A program made the position numbers and the translations under genes. 45,097 bases of DNA, from positions 1 through 45,097 of the forward strand of contig DATFMX010000029.1 of NCBI GenBank assembly GCA_035266685.1, read 5' to 3'. The stretch is from VRUE01 sp035266685 (lineage in GTDB: Bacteria; Actinomycetota; Thermoleophilia; Solirubrobacterales; 70-9). Under the pieces are notes generated by a model, which had not been told where the DNA came from, did not search any database, and worked only from the letters and a program-made list of their open reading frames with translations. Below, one piece after another: positions 8,062 through 16,213 of the stretch (its first letter is position 1; the number at the start of each line of letters is the position of its first letter).

Positions 8062-9174
8062 ATGATCGACTTCGAGGCTGATGGGCTGCTCGACGGCACC
8101 GCGGGCGCCGCGCGCGAGGCGCGGCGGGCGCTGCTCGAGCGACTGGCCGGCGAAGGCGTGCCGCTGGAGGAGCTGCGCGAAGCGGTGGAGGGGGGGCGGC
8201 TGACCCTGCTGCCGGTCGAGCGGGCGATCGCCGGCGGCGGCCTCCGCTACACGCCGCGCGAAGTCGCCGAGCTGGCCGGCGTCGAGCTCGACCTGCTGCA
8301 GCGGGCGACCGCCGCGGTCGGCATTCCCTACCCGGACCCCGACGAGCGCTCGCTGACGACGTCGGACCTGGAGGAGGCGAAGCGGATCAAGGCGTTCCGC
8401 GACGCCGGCCTGCCCGAGGACGGGATCCTGCAGGTGGCCCGCACGGTGGGCATGGCGACGGCGCGGATCGCCGAGGCGAACCGCGAGCTCGTCGTGCGGA
8501 CGCTGATGCAGCCCGGCGACACCGAGCGCGACCTGGCGCTGCGCTTCGCCGCCGCGGCCGAGCACATGCTTCCCGTCTTCGAGCCGACCCTCACCTACGC
8601 CTTCCGCGCCCACATGCTGGAGCAGATCCGCCGCGACGTGATCGGCGCCGCCGACCTCGCCGCGGGGGAGCTCGGCGCCGGGCCCGAGGTCGCCGTCTGC
8701 TTCGCCGACCTGGTCGGCTTCACCAAGCTCGGCGAGCAGGTCGAGACCGAAGAGCTCGGCCTGATCGCCGGCCGGCTGGACGAGCTGGCGACCGCCGTGG
8801 CCGAGCCGCCGGTGCGGCTGGTCAAGCTGATCGGCGACGCGGCGATGCTCGTCTCCACCGACGCCGCGGCGATGGTCGAGGCGGCGCTGCGCATGGTCGA
8901 GGCAGCCGACGAGGAAGGCGACGAGTTCCCGCGCCTGCGCGCCGGCGTCGCCCACGGCTCGGTCCACGTGCAGGCCGGCGACTACTACGGCCGCCCGGTC
9001 AACCTCGCCAGCCGCCTGACCGGCATCGCCAAACCCGGCAGTGTGCTGATCGACGAGGTCACCAGGGACGCCGCCGGCGACCGCTTCGCCTACTCCTACG
9101 CCGGCGAGAAACGCCTCAAGGGCTTCGACCACCGCCCCAAACTCTTCCGAGCCCGCCGCCCAGGCGACGAGTAG
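8062..9174 (+). CDS. Class III adenylyl cyclase with N-terminal regulatory domain (Rv1264-like)
   Basis: A 370-residue soluble protein. Residues about 1-200 resemble the helical regulatory domain of M. tuberculosis Rv1264, a pH-responsive holoenzyme; residues about 205-365 form the cyclase homology domain. The catalytic set is intact: metal-binding D216 (CFADLVGF) and D259 (KLIGDAAM), K255 for adenine recognition, and N314/R318 (NLASR) for the transition state. The enzyme should make cAMP as a homodimer. ATG 8062 follows the palindrome at 8008-8044. The gene converges with the following methyltransferase, leaving 5 nt between stops. Whether this copy senses pH is inference. Confidence 0.9.
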   Translation: MIDFEADGLLDGTAGAAREARRALLERLAGEGVPLEELREAVEGGRLTLLPVERAIAGGGLRYTPREVAELAGVELDLLQRATAAVGIPYPDPDERSLTTSDLEEAKRIKAFRDAGLPEDGILQVARTVGMATARIAEANRELVVRTLMQPGDTERDLALRFAAAAEHMLPVFEPTLTYAFRAHMLEQIRRDVIGAADLAAGELGAGPEVAVCFADLVGFTKLGEQVETEELGLIAGRLDELATAVAEPPVRLVKLIGDAAMLVSTDAAAMVEAALRMVEAADEEGDEFPRLRAGVAHGSVHVQAGDYYGRPVNLASRLTGIAKPGSVLIDEVTRDAAGDRFAYSYAGEKRLKGFDHRPKLFRARRPGDE

Positions 9175-9179
9175 CCCGC

Positions 9180-10097
9180 TCAGGCCGGCTTGCGGGCTGA
9201 GAGGACCAGGTTGTAGAAGAGCTCGGCGGGGAGGTGGGGCTCGAGCAGGCGGCTGTCGACCTTCTGCAGGGCGATGTAGCTGTTGAAGGCGAAGCGGCGC
9301 CAGGACCAGGAGACGGATTCGGGCTCGGCGCTCGACTCGACCGTGCGCAGGCCCCAGCCCCAGGCGTTGGCGAGCAGCTCCTCGCCGCCGACGCGGCGCC
9401 GCTCGAAGCCGCTCTCGCTGAGCAGGCGGCGCAGGTCGGCGGGGGCGAAGGCGTGGACGTCGACCTCGCCCTCCAGGGCGTGGCCGTGCGACTGCTCCAT
9501 CTCGGGGACGAGCCGCGGGCTGGCGCCGACCAGGCGCCGCCAGGCCGGCGCGGCGAGCATGCCGGCGCGCTTCGGCGCCGCGGCGAGGCGGTCGCCGTAG
9601 CGCGAGGGCTCGCCGCAGAAGGCGATCGCGCCGCCGGGGCGCAGCACGCGCTTGAACTCGGCGAGGGCGCGCTCGAGGTCGGGGATGTGGTGGAGGACGG
9701 CGTGGCCGAAGACGAGGTCGAAGCTCTCGTCCTCGAACGGCAGCTGCTCGGCCTCGGTCGCGACGGTCTCGACCTCGAGGCCGAGCGACTCGGCGGTCGC
9801 GGCGAGCCGCCGCAGCATCCCCGGCGAGATGTCGGTCGCGGTCAGCCGCTCGATCGTCCCCATCTGCAGCAGGTTGAGCGAGAAGTAGCCGGTCCCGCAG
9901 CCGATCTCCAGCGCGTCGGGGAAGCGCTCCCCGTCGAGCCCGCCGAGCGCCTTCTCCAGCTTGCCGCTCACCTGCTTCTGGCCGGTGGCGCCGAAGTCGA
10001 TGCCCCACTTGGCGTCGTATTCGTCGGCCGCCGCGTCGTGGTAGCGGGTGTTGACGTCCTTGATGTGGTCGGGCGTGGCCGTGGGCGAGGCGGGCAT
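9180..10097 (-). CDS. Class I SAM-dependent methyltransferase
   Basis: A 305-residue protein. A Rossmann methyltransferase core carries ALEIGCGTGYFSLNL (motif I), ATDISPGML (motif II) and an LPFEDESFDLVFGHAVLHH segment of the Methyltransf_11 type. An extra C-terminal region of about 120 residues follows. I chose ATG 10097 rather than the longer frame because the extension would be translated from palindrome A, and a TAGAGT hexamer lies 8 nt upstream of this ATG. It is divergent from the Rv3030-like methyltransferase and may act on the same glycan; mycobacterial methylglucose lipopolysaccharide clusters also hold a second methyltransferase. Substrate unknown. Confidence 0.85.
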   Translation of the reverse strand: MPASPTATPDHIKDVNTRYHDAAADEYDAKWGIDFGATGQKQVSGKLEKALGGLDGERFPDALEIGCGTGYFSLNLLQMGTIERLTATDISPGMLRRLAATAESLGLEVETVATEAEQLPFEDESFDLVFGHAVLHHIPDLERALAEFKRVLRPGGAIAFCGEPSRYGDRLAAAPKRAGMLAAPAWRRLVGASPRLVPEMEQSHGHALEGEVDVHAFAPADLRRLLSESGFERRRVGGEELLANAWGWGLRTVESSAEPESVSWSWRRFAFNSYIALQKVDSRLLEPHLPAELFYNLVLSARKPA

Positions 10098-10105
10098 GGG
10101 GCGGA

Positions 10106-10111
10106 ACTCTA
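10106..10111 (-). promoter_or_regulatory. -10-like hexamer TAGAGT before a methyltransferase start
   Basis: On the minus strand TAGAGT ends 8 nt before ATG 10097, leaving no room for a ribosome site, which suggests a leaderless or near-leaderless transcript. Confidence 0.45.
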
Positions 10112-10120
10112 GTCTGCGAC

Positions 10121-10167
10121 CCGCGGTAGAGGTTTGGTTCGCTATGCGGCTCAAACCTCTACCGCGG
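10121..10167. repeat. Palindromic repeat family A, copy between divergent methyltransferases
   Basis: Perfect 16-bp arms CCGCGGTAGAGGTTTG and CAAACCTCTACCGCGG flank a 15-nt loop (GTTCGCTATGCGGCT). It sits between two divergent start codons, so it is not a simple terminator. Confidence 0.95.
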
Positions 10168-10191
10168 TCGCTCGAATACGGTGCCAGCTTC

Positions 10192-10953
10192 GTGGAGCGC
10201 GAATACGTCCAGGAAAACCAGCCGCCCGGGGTGCCGCCGCTGCCGCTGACCGGCGAGCGGACGCTGCCCGATGTGCCGGAGGAGAACTACTGGTTTCGCC
10301 GCCACCTGGCGGTCTACGAATGGATCGCCGCGCGGGTCGCCGGCCGGCGCGTCGTCGACATGGCCTGCGGCGAGGGCTACGGCTCCGATGTGCTGGCGGG
10401 CGCCGCGGCGAGCGTCGTCGGCGTCGACGCCAACCCGGAGGCGCACGAGCATGCGCGGCTGCGCTACGCGCGGCCCAACCTGCGCTTCGAGCGCGACCTG
10501 GTCGAGAGCTTCGCCGAGCCCTGCGACGCGGTCGTCTTCCTGCAGACGATCGAGCACGTGCAGGACGCCGGCGCGATCCTCGAGCACTTCAAGTCGATGC
10601 TGGCGCCCGGCGGCCTAGCCTTCGTCTCGACCCCGAACCTGCTGACCCTGGCGCCGCCCGGCGCCGAGAAGTCCGACAATCCCTGGCACGTGCGCGAGTA
10701 CCGCGCCGCCGAGTTCCGCGAGCTCTGCGAGGCGCACTTCGCGCGGGTCGAGCTGCTCGGCCTCTTCCACGCGCGCAAGCTGCGCGCGCACGAGCTGGCG
10801 ATCCGGCTGGGCTGGGACCGCGCGCACAAGGCGCTGCGCCTGACCAAGCCGTTCTATGACCGCTTCACCCCGGCGATCACGGCGTCGGACTTCGCGCTGC
10901 GACGCGGGGGCCTGGACAGGGCGCTGGACTTCCTCGCCGTCTGTCATGCCTGA
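10192..10953 (+). CDS. SAM-dependent methyltransferase, Rv3030-like (methylated polysaccharide module)
   Basis: A 253-residue class I methyltransferase with motif I VVDMACGEGYG. The N-terminal LTGERTLPDVPEENYWFRRH closely follows the start of mycobacterial Rv3030, assigned to methylglucose lipopolysaccharide synthesis. GTG 10192 is preferred: it has a TACGGT hexamer 9 nt upstream, whereas ATG 10144 lies within palindrome A and would add residues encoded by the repeat arm. The gene overlaps the GH57 gene by 8 nt, and the order methyltransferase-GH57-GT4 equals Rv3030-Rv3031-Rv3032. It would be expected to O-methylate sugars of an alpha-glucan; the position methylated is unknown. Confidence 0.85.
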   Translation: MEREYVQENQPPGVPPLPLTGERTLPDVPEENYWFRRHLAVYEWIAARVAGRRVVDMACGEGYGSDVLAGAAASVVGVDANPEAHEHARLRYARPNLRFERDLVESFAEPCDAVVFLQTIEHVQDAGAILEHFKSMLAPGGLAFVSTPNLLTLAPPGAEKSDNPWHVREYRAAEFRELCEAHFARVELLGLFHARKLRAHELAIRLGWDRAHKALRLTKPFYDRFTPAITASDFALRRGGLDRALDFLAVCHA

Positions 10954-12358
10954 GCAGACCGCCGGCGATCTGGCAATCGTCCTGCACAGCCACATGCCCT
11001 ACGTCGAGGGCTTCGGGACCTACCCGTTCGGCGAGGAGTGGCTGTTCGACGCGGTGATCCGCTCCTACCTGCCGGTGCTGGAGGTGGCGCGGGACCTGAC
11101 GCTGACCGTTACGCCGGTGCTGGCCGACCAGCTGGAGGACGCGGGGGCGGCGGAGCGGTTGCGGCGCTTCCTGGTCGAGTGGCGGATCGGAGCGGCGGAG
11201 GCGGACCTGGAGCAGGTGCCGGCCGAGTGCCGGGCCGCCTGCGAGGGGGAGCTTGCCCGCTACCGCCACGCGCTGGAGCTGCTCGACGCCGCCGGCGGCG
11301 ATCCGCTGCGCCCCTTTCAGGACGCCGCCGCCGAGGGTCGGGTGGCGCTCGCCGCCTCGGCGGCGACCCACGCCGTGCTGCCGATGCTGGCGACGCGCGC
11401 CGCGGTGCGGCTGCAGCTCGACGCCGGGGTCCGCTCGCACCGCCGCCGCTTCGGCTGGGACGGCGGCCTCTGGCTGCCCGAGTGCGCCTACGAGCCCGGC
11501 CTCGAGGCGCGGCTCGCCGAGCAGGGGGTGGGCTGGTTCTGCGTCGACCAGAGCGCCCACCGGGCCGACCCGCTCGACGCGCTGACGCCCGTCGCCACCG
11601 CCGCCGGGCCGACGGCCCTGCCGATCGACTGGGAGGCGATCCAGTGGCTGTGGTCGCTCGACGGCTACCCGTCCGACCCGGCCCACGCCCAGTTCGCCGG
11701 CAAATCGCTGCGCGGCATCCGTATCTGGAAGGTCGGCGGCGGCGCCTACGAACCGGCGGCAGCCGAGGCGGCGGCGCGGCGCCAGGCGGGCGAGTTCCTC
11801 GCCGCCGTCGCCGCCCGCCTGCGCAAGCACGCCGAGCGGCGCGGGCGGCGAGGCCTGCTCGTCTTCGCGATCGATACCGAGCTGCTCGGCCACTGGTGGT
11901 CGGAGGGGGCGATCTGGCTGCGCGAGGTGCTCGCCGGCGCGTCCGCTGCCGGCGTCCGCCTGCTCACCGCGCCGCAGGCGCTCGCCGAGCACGAGCCGGT
12001 CGAGCGCCCGCTCGCCGCCTCGACCTGGGGCGAGGGCAAGGACCTCGGCACCTGGGACTCGCCGCCGGTCGCCGACCTCGCCTGGGGCGCCCGCCGGCTC
12101 GAGCTGCGCCTGCTGCGCGCCCTCGCCCGCGGCCTGCGCGGGCCGGCCGCGCTGCGCGCCGCGCGCGAGCTGCTCGCCGTCCAGGCGAGCGACTGGGCCT
12201 TCCTCGACAAGCGCGGCCAGGCCGGCGACTACCCGTTCCGCCGCGCCACCGACCACGCCGAGGCGATGCTGGAGGCAATAGACTTCCCCGCCAGCAGCGC
12301 CCCGAGCATGCGTGCCCTAGCCCCGGACATCAGCCTCGCCCCCCTGCTGGAGCCCTGA
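10946..12358 (+). CDS. GH57 alpha-glucan branching enzyme (Rv3031-like)
   Basis: A 470-residue cytosolic GH57 enzyme. The N-terminal HSHMPYVEGFGTYPFGEEW is the family's first conserved region. E179 in WLPECAY is the expected nucleophile and D310 in FAIDTELLGHWW the expected acid/base. GH57 branching enzymes move alpha-1,4-glucan segments to make alpha-1,6 branches. ATG 10946 lies inside the end of the methyltransferase gene, so the two are translationally coupled. With the flanking methyltransferase and GT4 it forms the mycobacterial-type glucan trio. An amylase or transferase activity of the same family is the main alternative. Confidence 0.9.
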   Translation: MPEQTAGDLAIVLHSHMPYVEGFGTYPFGEEWLFDAVIRSYLPVLEVARDLTLTVTPVLADQLEDAGAAERLRRFLVEWRIGAAEADLEQVPAECRAACEGELARYRHALELLDAAGGDPLRPFQDAAAEGRVALAASAATHAVLPMLATRAAVRLQLDAGVRSHRRRFGWDGGLWLPECAYEPGLEARLAEQGVGWFCVDQSAHRADPLDALTPVATAAGPTALPIDWEAIQWLWSLDGYPSDPAHAQFAGKSLRGIRIWKVGGGAYEPAAAEAAARRQAGEFLAAVAARLRKHAERRGRRGLLVFAIDTELLGHWWSEGAIWLREVLAGASAAGVRLLTAPQALAEHEPVERPLAASTWGEGKDLGTWDSPPVADLAWGARRLELRLLRALARGLRGPAALRAARELLAVQASDWAFLDKRGQAGDYPFRRATDHAEAMLEAIDFPASSAPSMRALAPDISLAPLLEP

Positions 12359-12380
12359 CCGCCGCCCGCCGACTCGCCCG

Positions 12381-13574
12381 ATGACCCGCGTCCTGATCCT
12401 CTCCTGGGAGTACCCGCCGCTGATCGAGGGCGGCCTGGCGCGCCACGTGCGCAAGCTGTCGGAGGCGCTGGTCGAGCGCGACGTCGAGGTCCACGTGCTG
12501 ACCCGCGGCGGCGAGGAGTCGCCGGCCGAGGAGCGCCGCGCCGGCGTCCACATCCACCGCATCCGCGAGCCGCGCCGGCCGACCGAGCTGGGCGAGTTCG
12601 TCGCCTGGGTCGAACGGATGAACTCCGACATGCTCGCCGCCGGGGTCGAACTCGGCGACCGCTTCGGCTTCGACCTCGTACACGGCCACGACTGGCTGGT
12701 CGCCAACGCCTGCGACCACCTAGCCAAGCGCTTCGGCGCGCCGCTGGTGACGACGATCCACGCGACCGAGCACGGCCGCCACCAGGGCTGGGTCGACAAG
12801 CACCCGCAGAGCTACATCCACGGGGTCGAGCGCTGGATCACCAACCGCTCCGAGCGCACGATCGCCTGCTCGCACTACATGCGCGAGCAGATCGTCGACA
12901 TCTTCGGCGTCGAGGAGGAGCGTGTCACCGTGATCCCCAACGGGATCGACCCCGACGACCTGCCGGCCCAGGACCCGGCCGAGCTGGTGCGGCTGCGCTC
13001 CGAGTTCGCCGCGCCGCGGGAGAAGCTGGTGCTGCTGATCGGCCGGCTCGTCTACGAGAAGGGCTTCCAGCTGGCGCTCGAGGCGATGCCGCGGGTGATC
13101 GAAGAGGCGCCGGGGACGCGCTTCCTGGTCGCCGGCTCGGGCACCCACGAGGAGGAACTGCACCGGCAGGCGCGCGAGCTCGGGCTGATGGACCACGGCA
13201 CATTCCTCGGCTGGATCGGCGACGACGTCCTGCACTCGCTCTACCGGATCGCCGACCTGACTGTGGTCCCCTCGATCTACGAGCCCTTCGGCCTCGTCGC
13301 GCTCGAGGCGATGGCCTCCGAATGCCCCTGCATCGTCGCCGACACCGGCGGCCTGCGCGAGGTCGTCCCGCACGAGGAGGTCGGCCTGCGCTTCCGCTCG
13401 CACGACCCCGAAGCCCTGGCCGAGGTGGCGATCCGCGTGCTGCGCGACGACGAGCTCGGGCAGCGCCTCGTCGCCGAAGCCTACGAGCACCTGAGCCGCT
13501 TCGAGTGGGGCGACGTAGCCGAGCGCACGGCAGCGGTCTACGCCGAGCTCGCTGGTGACCCGAGCCCCGCGTAA
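12381..13574 (+). CDS. GT4 glycosyltransferase, glycogen-synthase-like (Rv3032-like)
   Basis: A 397-residue GT-B enzyme. It opens with ILSWEYPPLIEGGLARHV, the glycogen-synthase-type acceptor/donor loop, and contains VIPNGID, LLIGRLVYEKGF and the nucleotide-sugar-binding segment YEPFGLVALEAMA near residue 305. It should elongate an alpha-1,4-glucan from a nucleotide-activated glucose in the cytosol. It lies 22 nt after the GH57 gene and its counterpart Rv3032 makes the glucan backbone of methylglucose lipopolysaccharides. The donor (UDP- or ADP-glucose) cannot be decided by eye. Confidence 0.9.
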   Translation: MTRVLILSWEYPPLIEGGLARHVRKLSEALVERDVEVHVLTRGGEESPAEERRAGVHIHRIREPRRPTELGEFVAWVERMNSDMLAAGVELGDRFGFDLVHGHDWLVANACDHLAKRFGAPLVTTIHATEHGRHQGWVDKHPQSYIHGVERWITNRSERTIACSHYMREQIVDIFGVEEERVTVIPNGIDPDDLPAQDPAELVRLRSEFAAPREKLVLLIGRLVYEKGFQLALEAMPRVIEEAPGTRFLVAGSGTHEEELHRQARELGLMDHGTFLGWIGDDVLHSLYRIADLTVVPSIYEPFGLVALEAMASECPCIVADTGGLREVVPHEEVGLRFRSHDPEALAEVAIRVLRDDELGQRLVAEAYEHLSRFEWGDVAERTAAVYAELAGDPSPA

Positions 13575-13613
13575 ACCTCCGCGCGCCTCCCAGCGCGCAT
13601 CCCTCCCCAAAAT

Positions 13614-13871
13614 TCATTCGCCGACCGAGAAGTTGCCGCGGCTTGCGGTGCCCGGCGACCACTCGATCCCGTCGACCAGCTCGCCCAGCGGCACGCCGAC
13701 GGCGCCGGCGAGCTTGATCGCGGTGTCGATCCGCGGCACCCGTTCGCCGCGCTCCAGCAGGCCGATCTCGGTCCGGTGGAGCGAGGCGCGGATCCCCGCC
13801 TCTTCCTGCGACATGCCGGCCCGTTTCCGGGCACGACTCAAATTTTCTCCAAAGCGCACCGCGACGTTCAT
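13614..13871 (-). CDS. Small XRE-family DNA-binding protein
   Basis: An 85-residue protein with an HTH of the XRE type: LSRARKRAGMSQEEAGIRASLHRT aligns to the helix-turn-helix, followed by EIGLLERGERVPRIDTAIKLAGAVGV, the usual fourth and fifth helices. ATG 13871 is chosen over the upstream GTG because AAGGA lies 9 nt before it. It converges on the glycosyltransferase and could regulate the neighbouring glycan genes; no target is visible. Confidence 0.85.
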   Translation of the reverse strand: MNVAVRFGENLSRARKRAGMSQEEAGIRASLHRTEIGLLERGERVPRIDTAIKLAGAVGVPLGELVDGIEWSPGTASRGNFSVGE

Positions 13872-13993
13872 CAGCACCCATCCTTCTGTCAGCGACAGCC
13901 GTTCTCAACAGCCATCGGCTAGTCGTCGTCCGCTCGTCACCGGCAGGGTGGGTGTCCCGGAATCTTACGTTGTTGTCTAACAGACCATACAGT
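13872..13993. other. Intergenic region upstream of the XRE gene
   Basis: About 120 nt between the 5' end of the XRE gene and the 3' end of the acyltransferase gene, both on the minus strand. It holds a small CTGTC-AGC-GACAG inverted repeat and an unusually AT-richer stretch ending TTGTTGTCTAACAGA, but no gene is evident. Confidence 0.5.
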
Positions 13994-14650
13994 TCAGGCC
14001 GGACGCGACAGCGTCGTCCAGGCCTCCGGGTCGGGCTCGACCGGGTGGGGCCAGCGCAGGTGCTCCGGCGCCTCGCGCATGCGGACGACGCGGGCGGGGA
14101 CGCCGGCGACGACGGCGTTGGCGGGGACATCCTTGGTGACCACCGCGTTGGTGCCGACGATCGCGTTGTCGCCGACGCGGACGCCGCGCAGGATGCAGGC
14201 GCCGTAGCCGATCCAGACGTTGGAGCCGACCTCGACCGGGCGCGTGTAGATGCCCTGCAGGCGGATCGGCCGCTCGACCTCGACGACCCCGTGGTCGAAG
14301 TCGATGAACATCGCCCGGTCGGCGATCACGCACTGCTCGCCGATCCGCACGCGCTCGTAGGCGGAGATCGTGCACTCCTGGCCGAGCACCGTCTTGGCGC
14401 CGATCTCGACCACGCCCTCGTGGCAGCGGATCTTCGTCCCGTGGCCGAGCCAGACGAAGCCGCCGAACTCGACCCGACCGCGGCGGGCGATCTGCAGTTC
14501 GAGCCCGCTGCCGAAGAAGAGCGGTCCGCTGGTCCGCCAGCGCCGGCCCGCCGGGGTGAGCAGGCGGCGCCACAGGTAGCGCGCCGCCAGCAGCGCGTAT
14601 TTGGGCGTCAGCATCCCGTTGCGGGCGCAGAAGCGGAGGAAGCGGATCAC
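13994..14650 (-). CDS. Hexapeptide-repeat acyltransferase (left-handed beta-helix)
   Basis: A 218-residue protein with repeated hexapeptide units (VEIGAKTVLGQECTIS, VEVGSNVWIGYGACI, VRVGDNAIVGTNAVVT) and the closing PANAVVAGVPARVVR of the maltose/galactoside O-acetyltransferase group. It likely moves an acyl group from acyl-CoA to a sugar hydroxyl. GTG 14650 is chosen because a TAGAGT hexamer lies 10 nt upstream. The mycobacterial methylglucose lipopolysaccharide region also contains a hexapeptide-type acyltransferase (Rv3034c), so it may decorate the same glucan; that link is inference. Confidence 0.85.
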   Translation of the reverse strand: MIRFLRFCARNGMLTPKYALLAARYLWRRLLTPAGRRWRTSGPLFFGSGLELQIARRGRVEFGGFVWLGHGTKIRCHEGVVEIGAKTVLGQECTISAYERVRIGEQCVIADRAMFIDFDHGVVEVERPIRLQGIYTRPVEVGSNVWIGYGACILRGVRVGDNAIVGTNAVVTKDVPANAVVAGVPARVVRMREAPEHLRWPHPVEPDPEAWTTLSRPA

Positions 14651-14660
14651 GGCGGCGCGA

Positions 14661-14670
14661 ACTCTAGACT
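14661..14670. promoter_or_regulatory. Overlapping divergent -10 elements centred on TCTAGA
   Basis: ACTCTAGACT contains TAGACT on the plus strand, ending 10 nt before ATG 14681 (meaB), and TAGAGT on the minus strand, ending 10 nt before GTG 14650 (acyltransferase). The two hexamers overlap by two bases (TA), so the promoters may exclude each other. Confidence 0.55.
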
Positions 14671-14680
14671 CCCCGAACCG

Positions 14681-15655
14681 ATGCCCGACTCTGCCCAGGA
14701 CCAGGCCAAGGCCGGCTCGCTCGCCGAGCGCCTTGTCGCCGGCGACAAGCGCGCCCTGGCGCGGGCGATCACGCTGATCGAGTCCGACGACCCGGCGGGC
14801 TGGGAGCTCGTGCGCGAGGTCTACCCGCGGACCGGCAAGGCGCGCATCGTCGGCTTCACCGGCCCGCCCGGCGTCGGCAAGAGCACGCTGATCGGCGCCC
14901 TGACCGCCGAGCTGCGCAAGCAGGAGCGCCAGGTCGCGGTGCTCTCGATCGACCCCTCGAGCCCGTTCACCCGCGGCGCCCTGCTCGGCGACCGGATCCG
15001 GCTCTCCGACCACTTCCTCGATCCCGGCGTCTTCATCCGCTCGATGGCCTCGCGCGGCGCGCTGGGCGGGCTCTCGGAGGCGGCGCTGCAGGTGGCGCTG
15101 GCGATGGACGCGGCGGGTAAGGACGATGTGCTGATCGAGACCGTCGGCGTCGGCCAGGCGGAGATCGACATCGTCGACCACGCCGACACGATCGTGCTGG
15201 CGCTGATGCCCGGCTCGGGCGACTCGATCCAGGCGCTGAAGGCGGGCGTGATGGAGATCCCCGATGTGATCGTCGTCAACAAGGCCGACCACCCGATGAC
15301 CGAAACGATGGTGCGCGAGGTGCGCGGCGTGCTGGCGCTCTCGCACGAGCCCGGCAAATGGCAGGTGCCGATCCTGCGCACCGAGGCGGCACGGGGCGAG
15401 GGCGTCGCCGAGTTGGCCGCGAAGATCGACGAGCACCGCGCCCACATCGAGGCCGAGGGGACGCTGGAGGAGCGCCGCGCGCGCAACCTGCGCAGCGAGG
15501 TGCTGGGGATCGCCGCGTCGCGGCTGCGGCGGCGGCTCGAGGCGACCGCCGAGGCCGACCCGGAGACCGCGGAGCTGCTGGAGCGGGTCGTGCGGCGGCA
15601 GCTCGACCCGGCGAGCGCGGCAAGCGAGCTGATGGAGCGCCAGACCTGTGAGTGA
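14681..15655 (+). CDS. meaB: MeaB-type G3E GTPase, chaperone of a B12-dependent acyl-CoA mutase
   Basis: A 324-residue P-loop GTPase. Walker A is GPPGVGKST near residue 63; IDPSSPF, ETVGVGQAE and NKAD are the other family motifs. MeaB/ArgK proteins guard adenosylcobalamin loading and protect the mutase from inactivation. The probable client is the mutase encoded at 34225-36354, about 19 kb away. ATG 14681 follows a TAGACT hexamer by 10 nt and has no clear ribosome site, so a short or absent leader is likely. The next gene overlaps its end by 8 nt. Confidence 0.93.
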   Translation: MPDSAQDQAKAGSLAERLVAGDKRALARAITLIESDDPAGWELVREVYPRTGKARIVGFTGPPGVGKSTLIGALTAELRKQERQVAVLSIDPSSPFTRGALLGDRIRLSDHFLDPGVFIRSMASRGALGGLSEAALQVALAMDAAGKDDVLIETVGVGQAEIDIVDHADTIVLALMPGSGDSIQALKAGVMEIPDVIVVNKADHPMTETMVREVRGVLALSHEPGKWQVPILRTEAARGEGVAELAAKIDEHRAHIEAEGTLEERRARNLRSEVLGIAASRLRRRLEATAEADPETAELLERVVRRQLDPASAASELMERQTCE

Positions 15656-16079
15656 CGCCCCGGCCGCGGCGCCGCCGACCCTCGACGAGGCGCGCAGCTG
15701 GATCGGCCTCGAGCTGGACGACGTCGAGGGCCGGGCGGCGGGGCGGATCGAGGCCGTCTACGCCGACGCCGAGAGCGGCGCACCCGTCTGGCTGCTGGTC
15801 GCCGTCGGCCGGCGACGGCGCGGCTTCCTCGGCATCGGTCGCCGCGATCCGACGGCGGTCGTCGTGCCGCTGCGCGAGTGCGCGGCGATGCCGGGCCGCG
15901 CCTGGACCGCGCAGCCGCTCGAGGCGGTGCGCGGCGCCCCCGCGATCGACGCGAGCCGGCCGCTGCTGCGCGAGCACGAGGCCGCGATCTGCGCCCACTA
16001 CGGAATCGGCGAGGCCGCCGGCCGGCGGGCCGAGCTGGCGCCCCGCGCCGCGGGCGCGATCACCGCCCAGCCGGCCTGA
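15648..16079 (+). CDS. PRC-barrel-like protein
   Basis: A 143-residue soluble protein. WIGLELDDVEGRAAGRIEAV followed by a VWLLVAVG strand and VVVPL matches the PRC-barrel fold, a small beta-barrel used in ribosome maturation, photosystem and stress proteins. The GRIEAV segment is the typical start. GTG 15648 overlaps the end of meaB by 8 nt. The C-terminal 50 residues contain a helix and an Ala-rich tail. Function not assignable. Confidence 0.75.
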   Translation: MSDAPAAAPPTLDEARSWIGLELDDVEGRAAGRIEAVYADAESGAPVWLLVAVGRRRRGFLGIGRRDPTAVVVPLRECAAMPGRAWTAQPLEAVRGAPAIDASRPLLREHEAAICAHYGIGEAAGRRAELAPRAAGAITAQPA

Positions 16080-16087
16080 ACAACCGA

Positions 16088-16134
16088 GCGCGGTCGAGGT
16101 TTGAACCGCATACCGACTCAAACCTCGACCGCGC
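16088..16134. repeat. Palindromic repeat family A, intergenic copy
   Basis: Perfect 16-bp arms GCGCGGTCGAGGTTTG and CAAACCTCGACCGCGC with a 15-nt loop (AACCGCATACCGACT). It starts 8 nt after the PRC-barrel gene's stop. Both arms carry the same paired change (TAGAGG to TCGAGG with CCTCTA to CCTCGA) relative to other copies. Confidence 0.95.
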
Positions 16135-16213
16135 CTGTGGTGGGGCGCGTAATCCCCTCGTCACATTTGCGCCCTAGCGTGCGACTCAATGTCCTCTACG
16201 AAGGGAGAATGAG

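Noticed and set aside
10048..10191. Longer N-terminus for the Rv3030-like methyltransferase
   Set aside because: It would be encoded by the palindromic repeat and the upstream gene's promoter; GTG 10192 fits the family start and a nearby hexamer.
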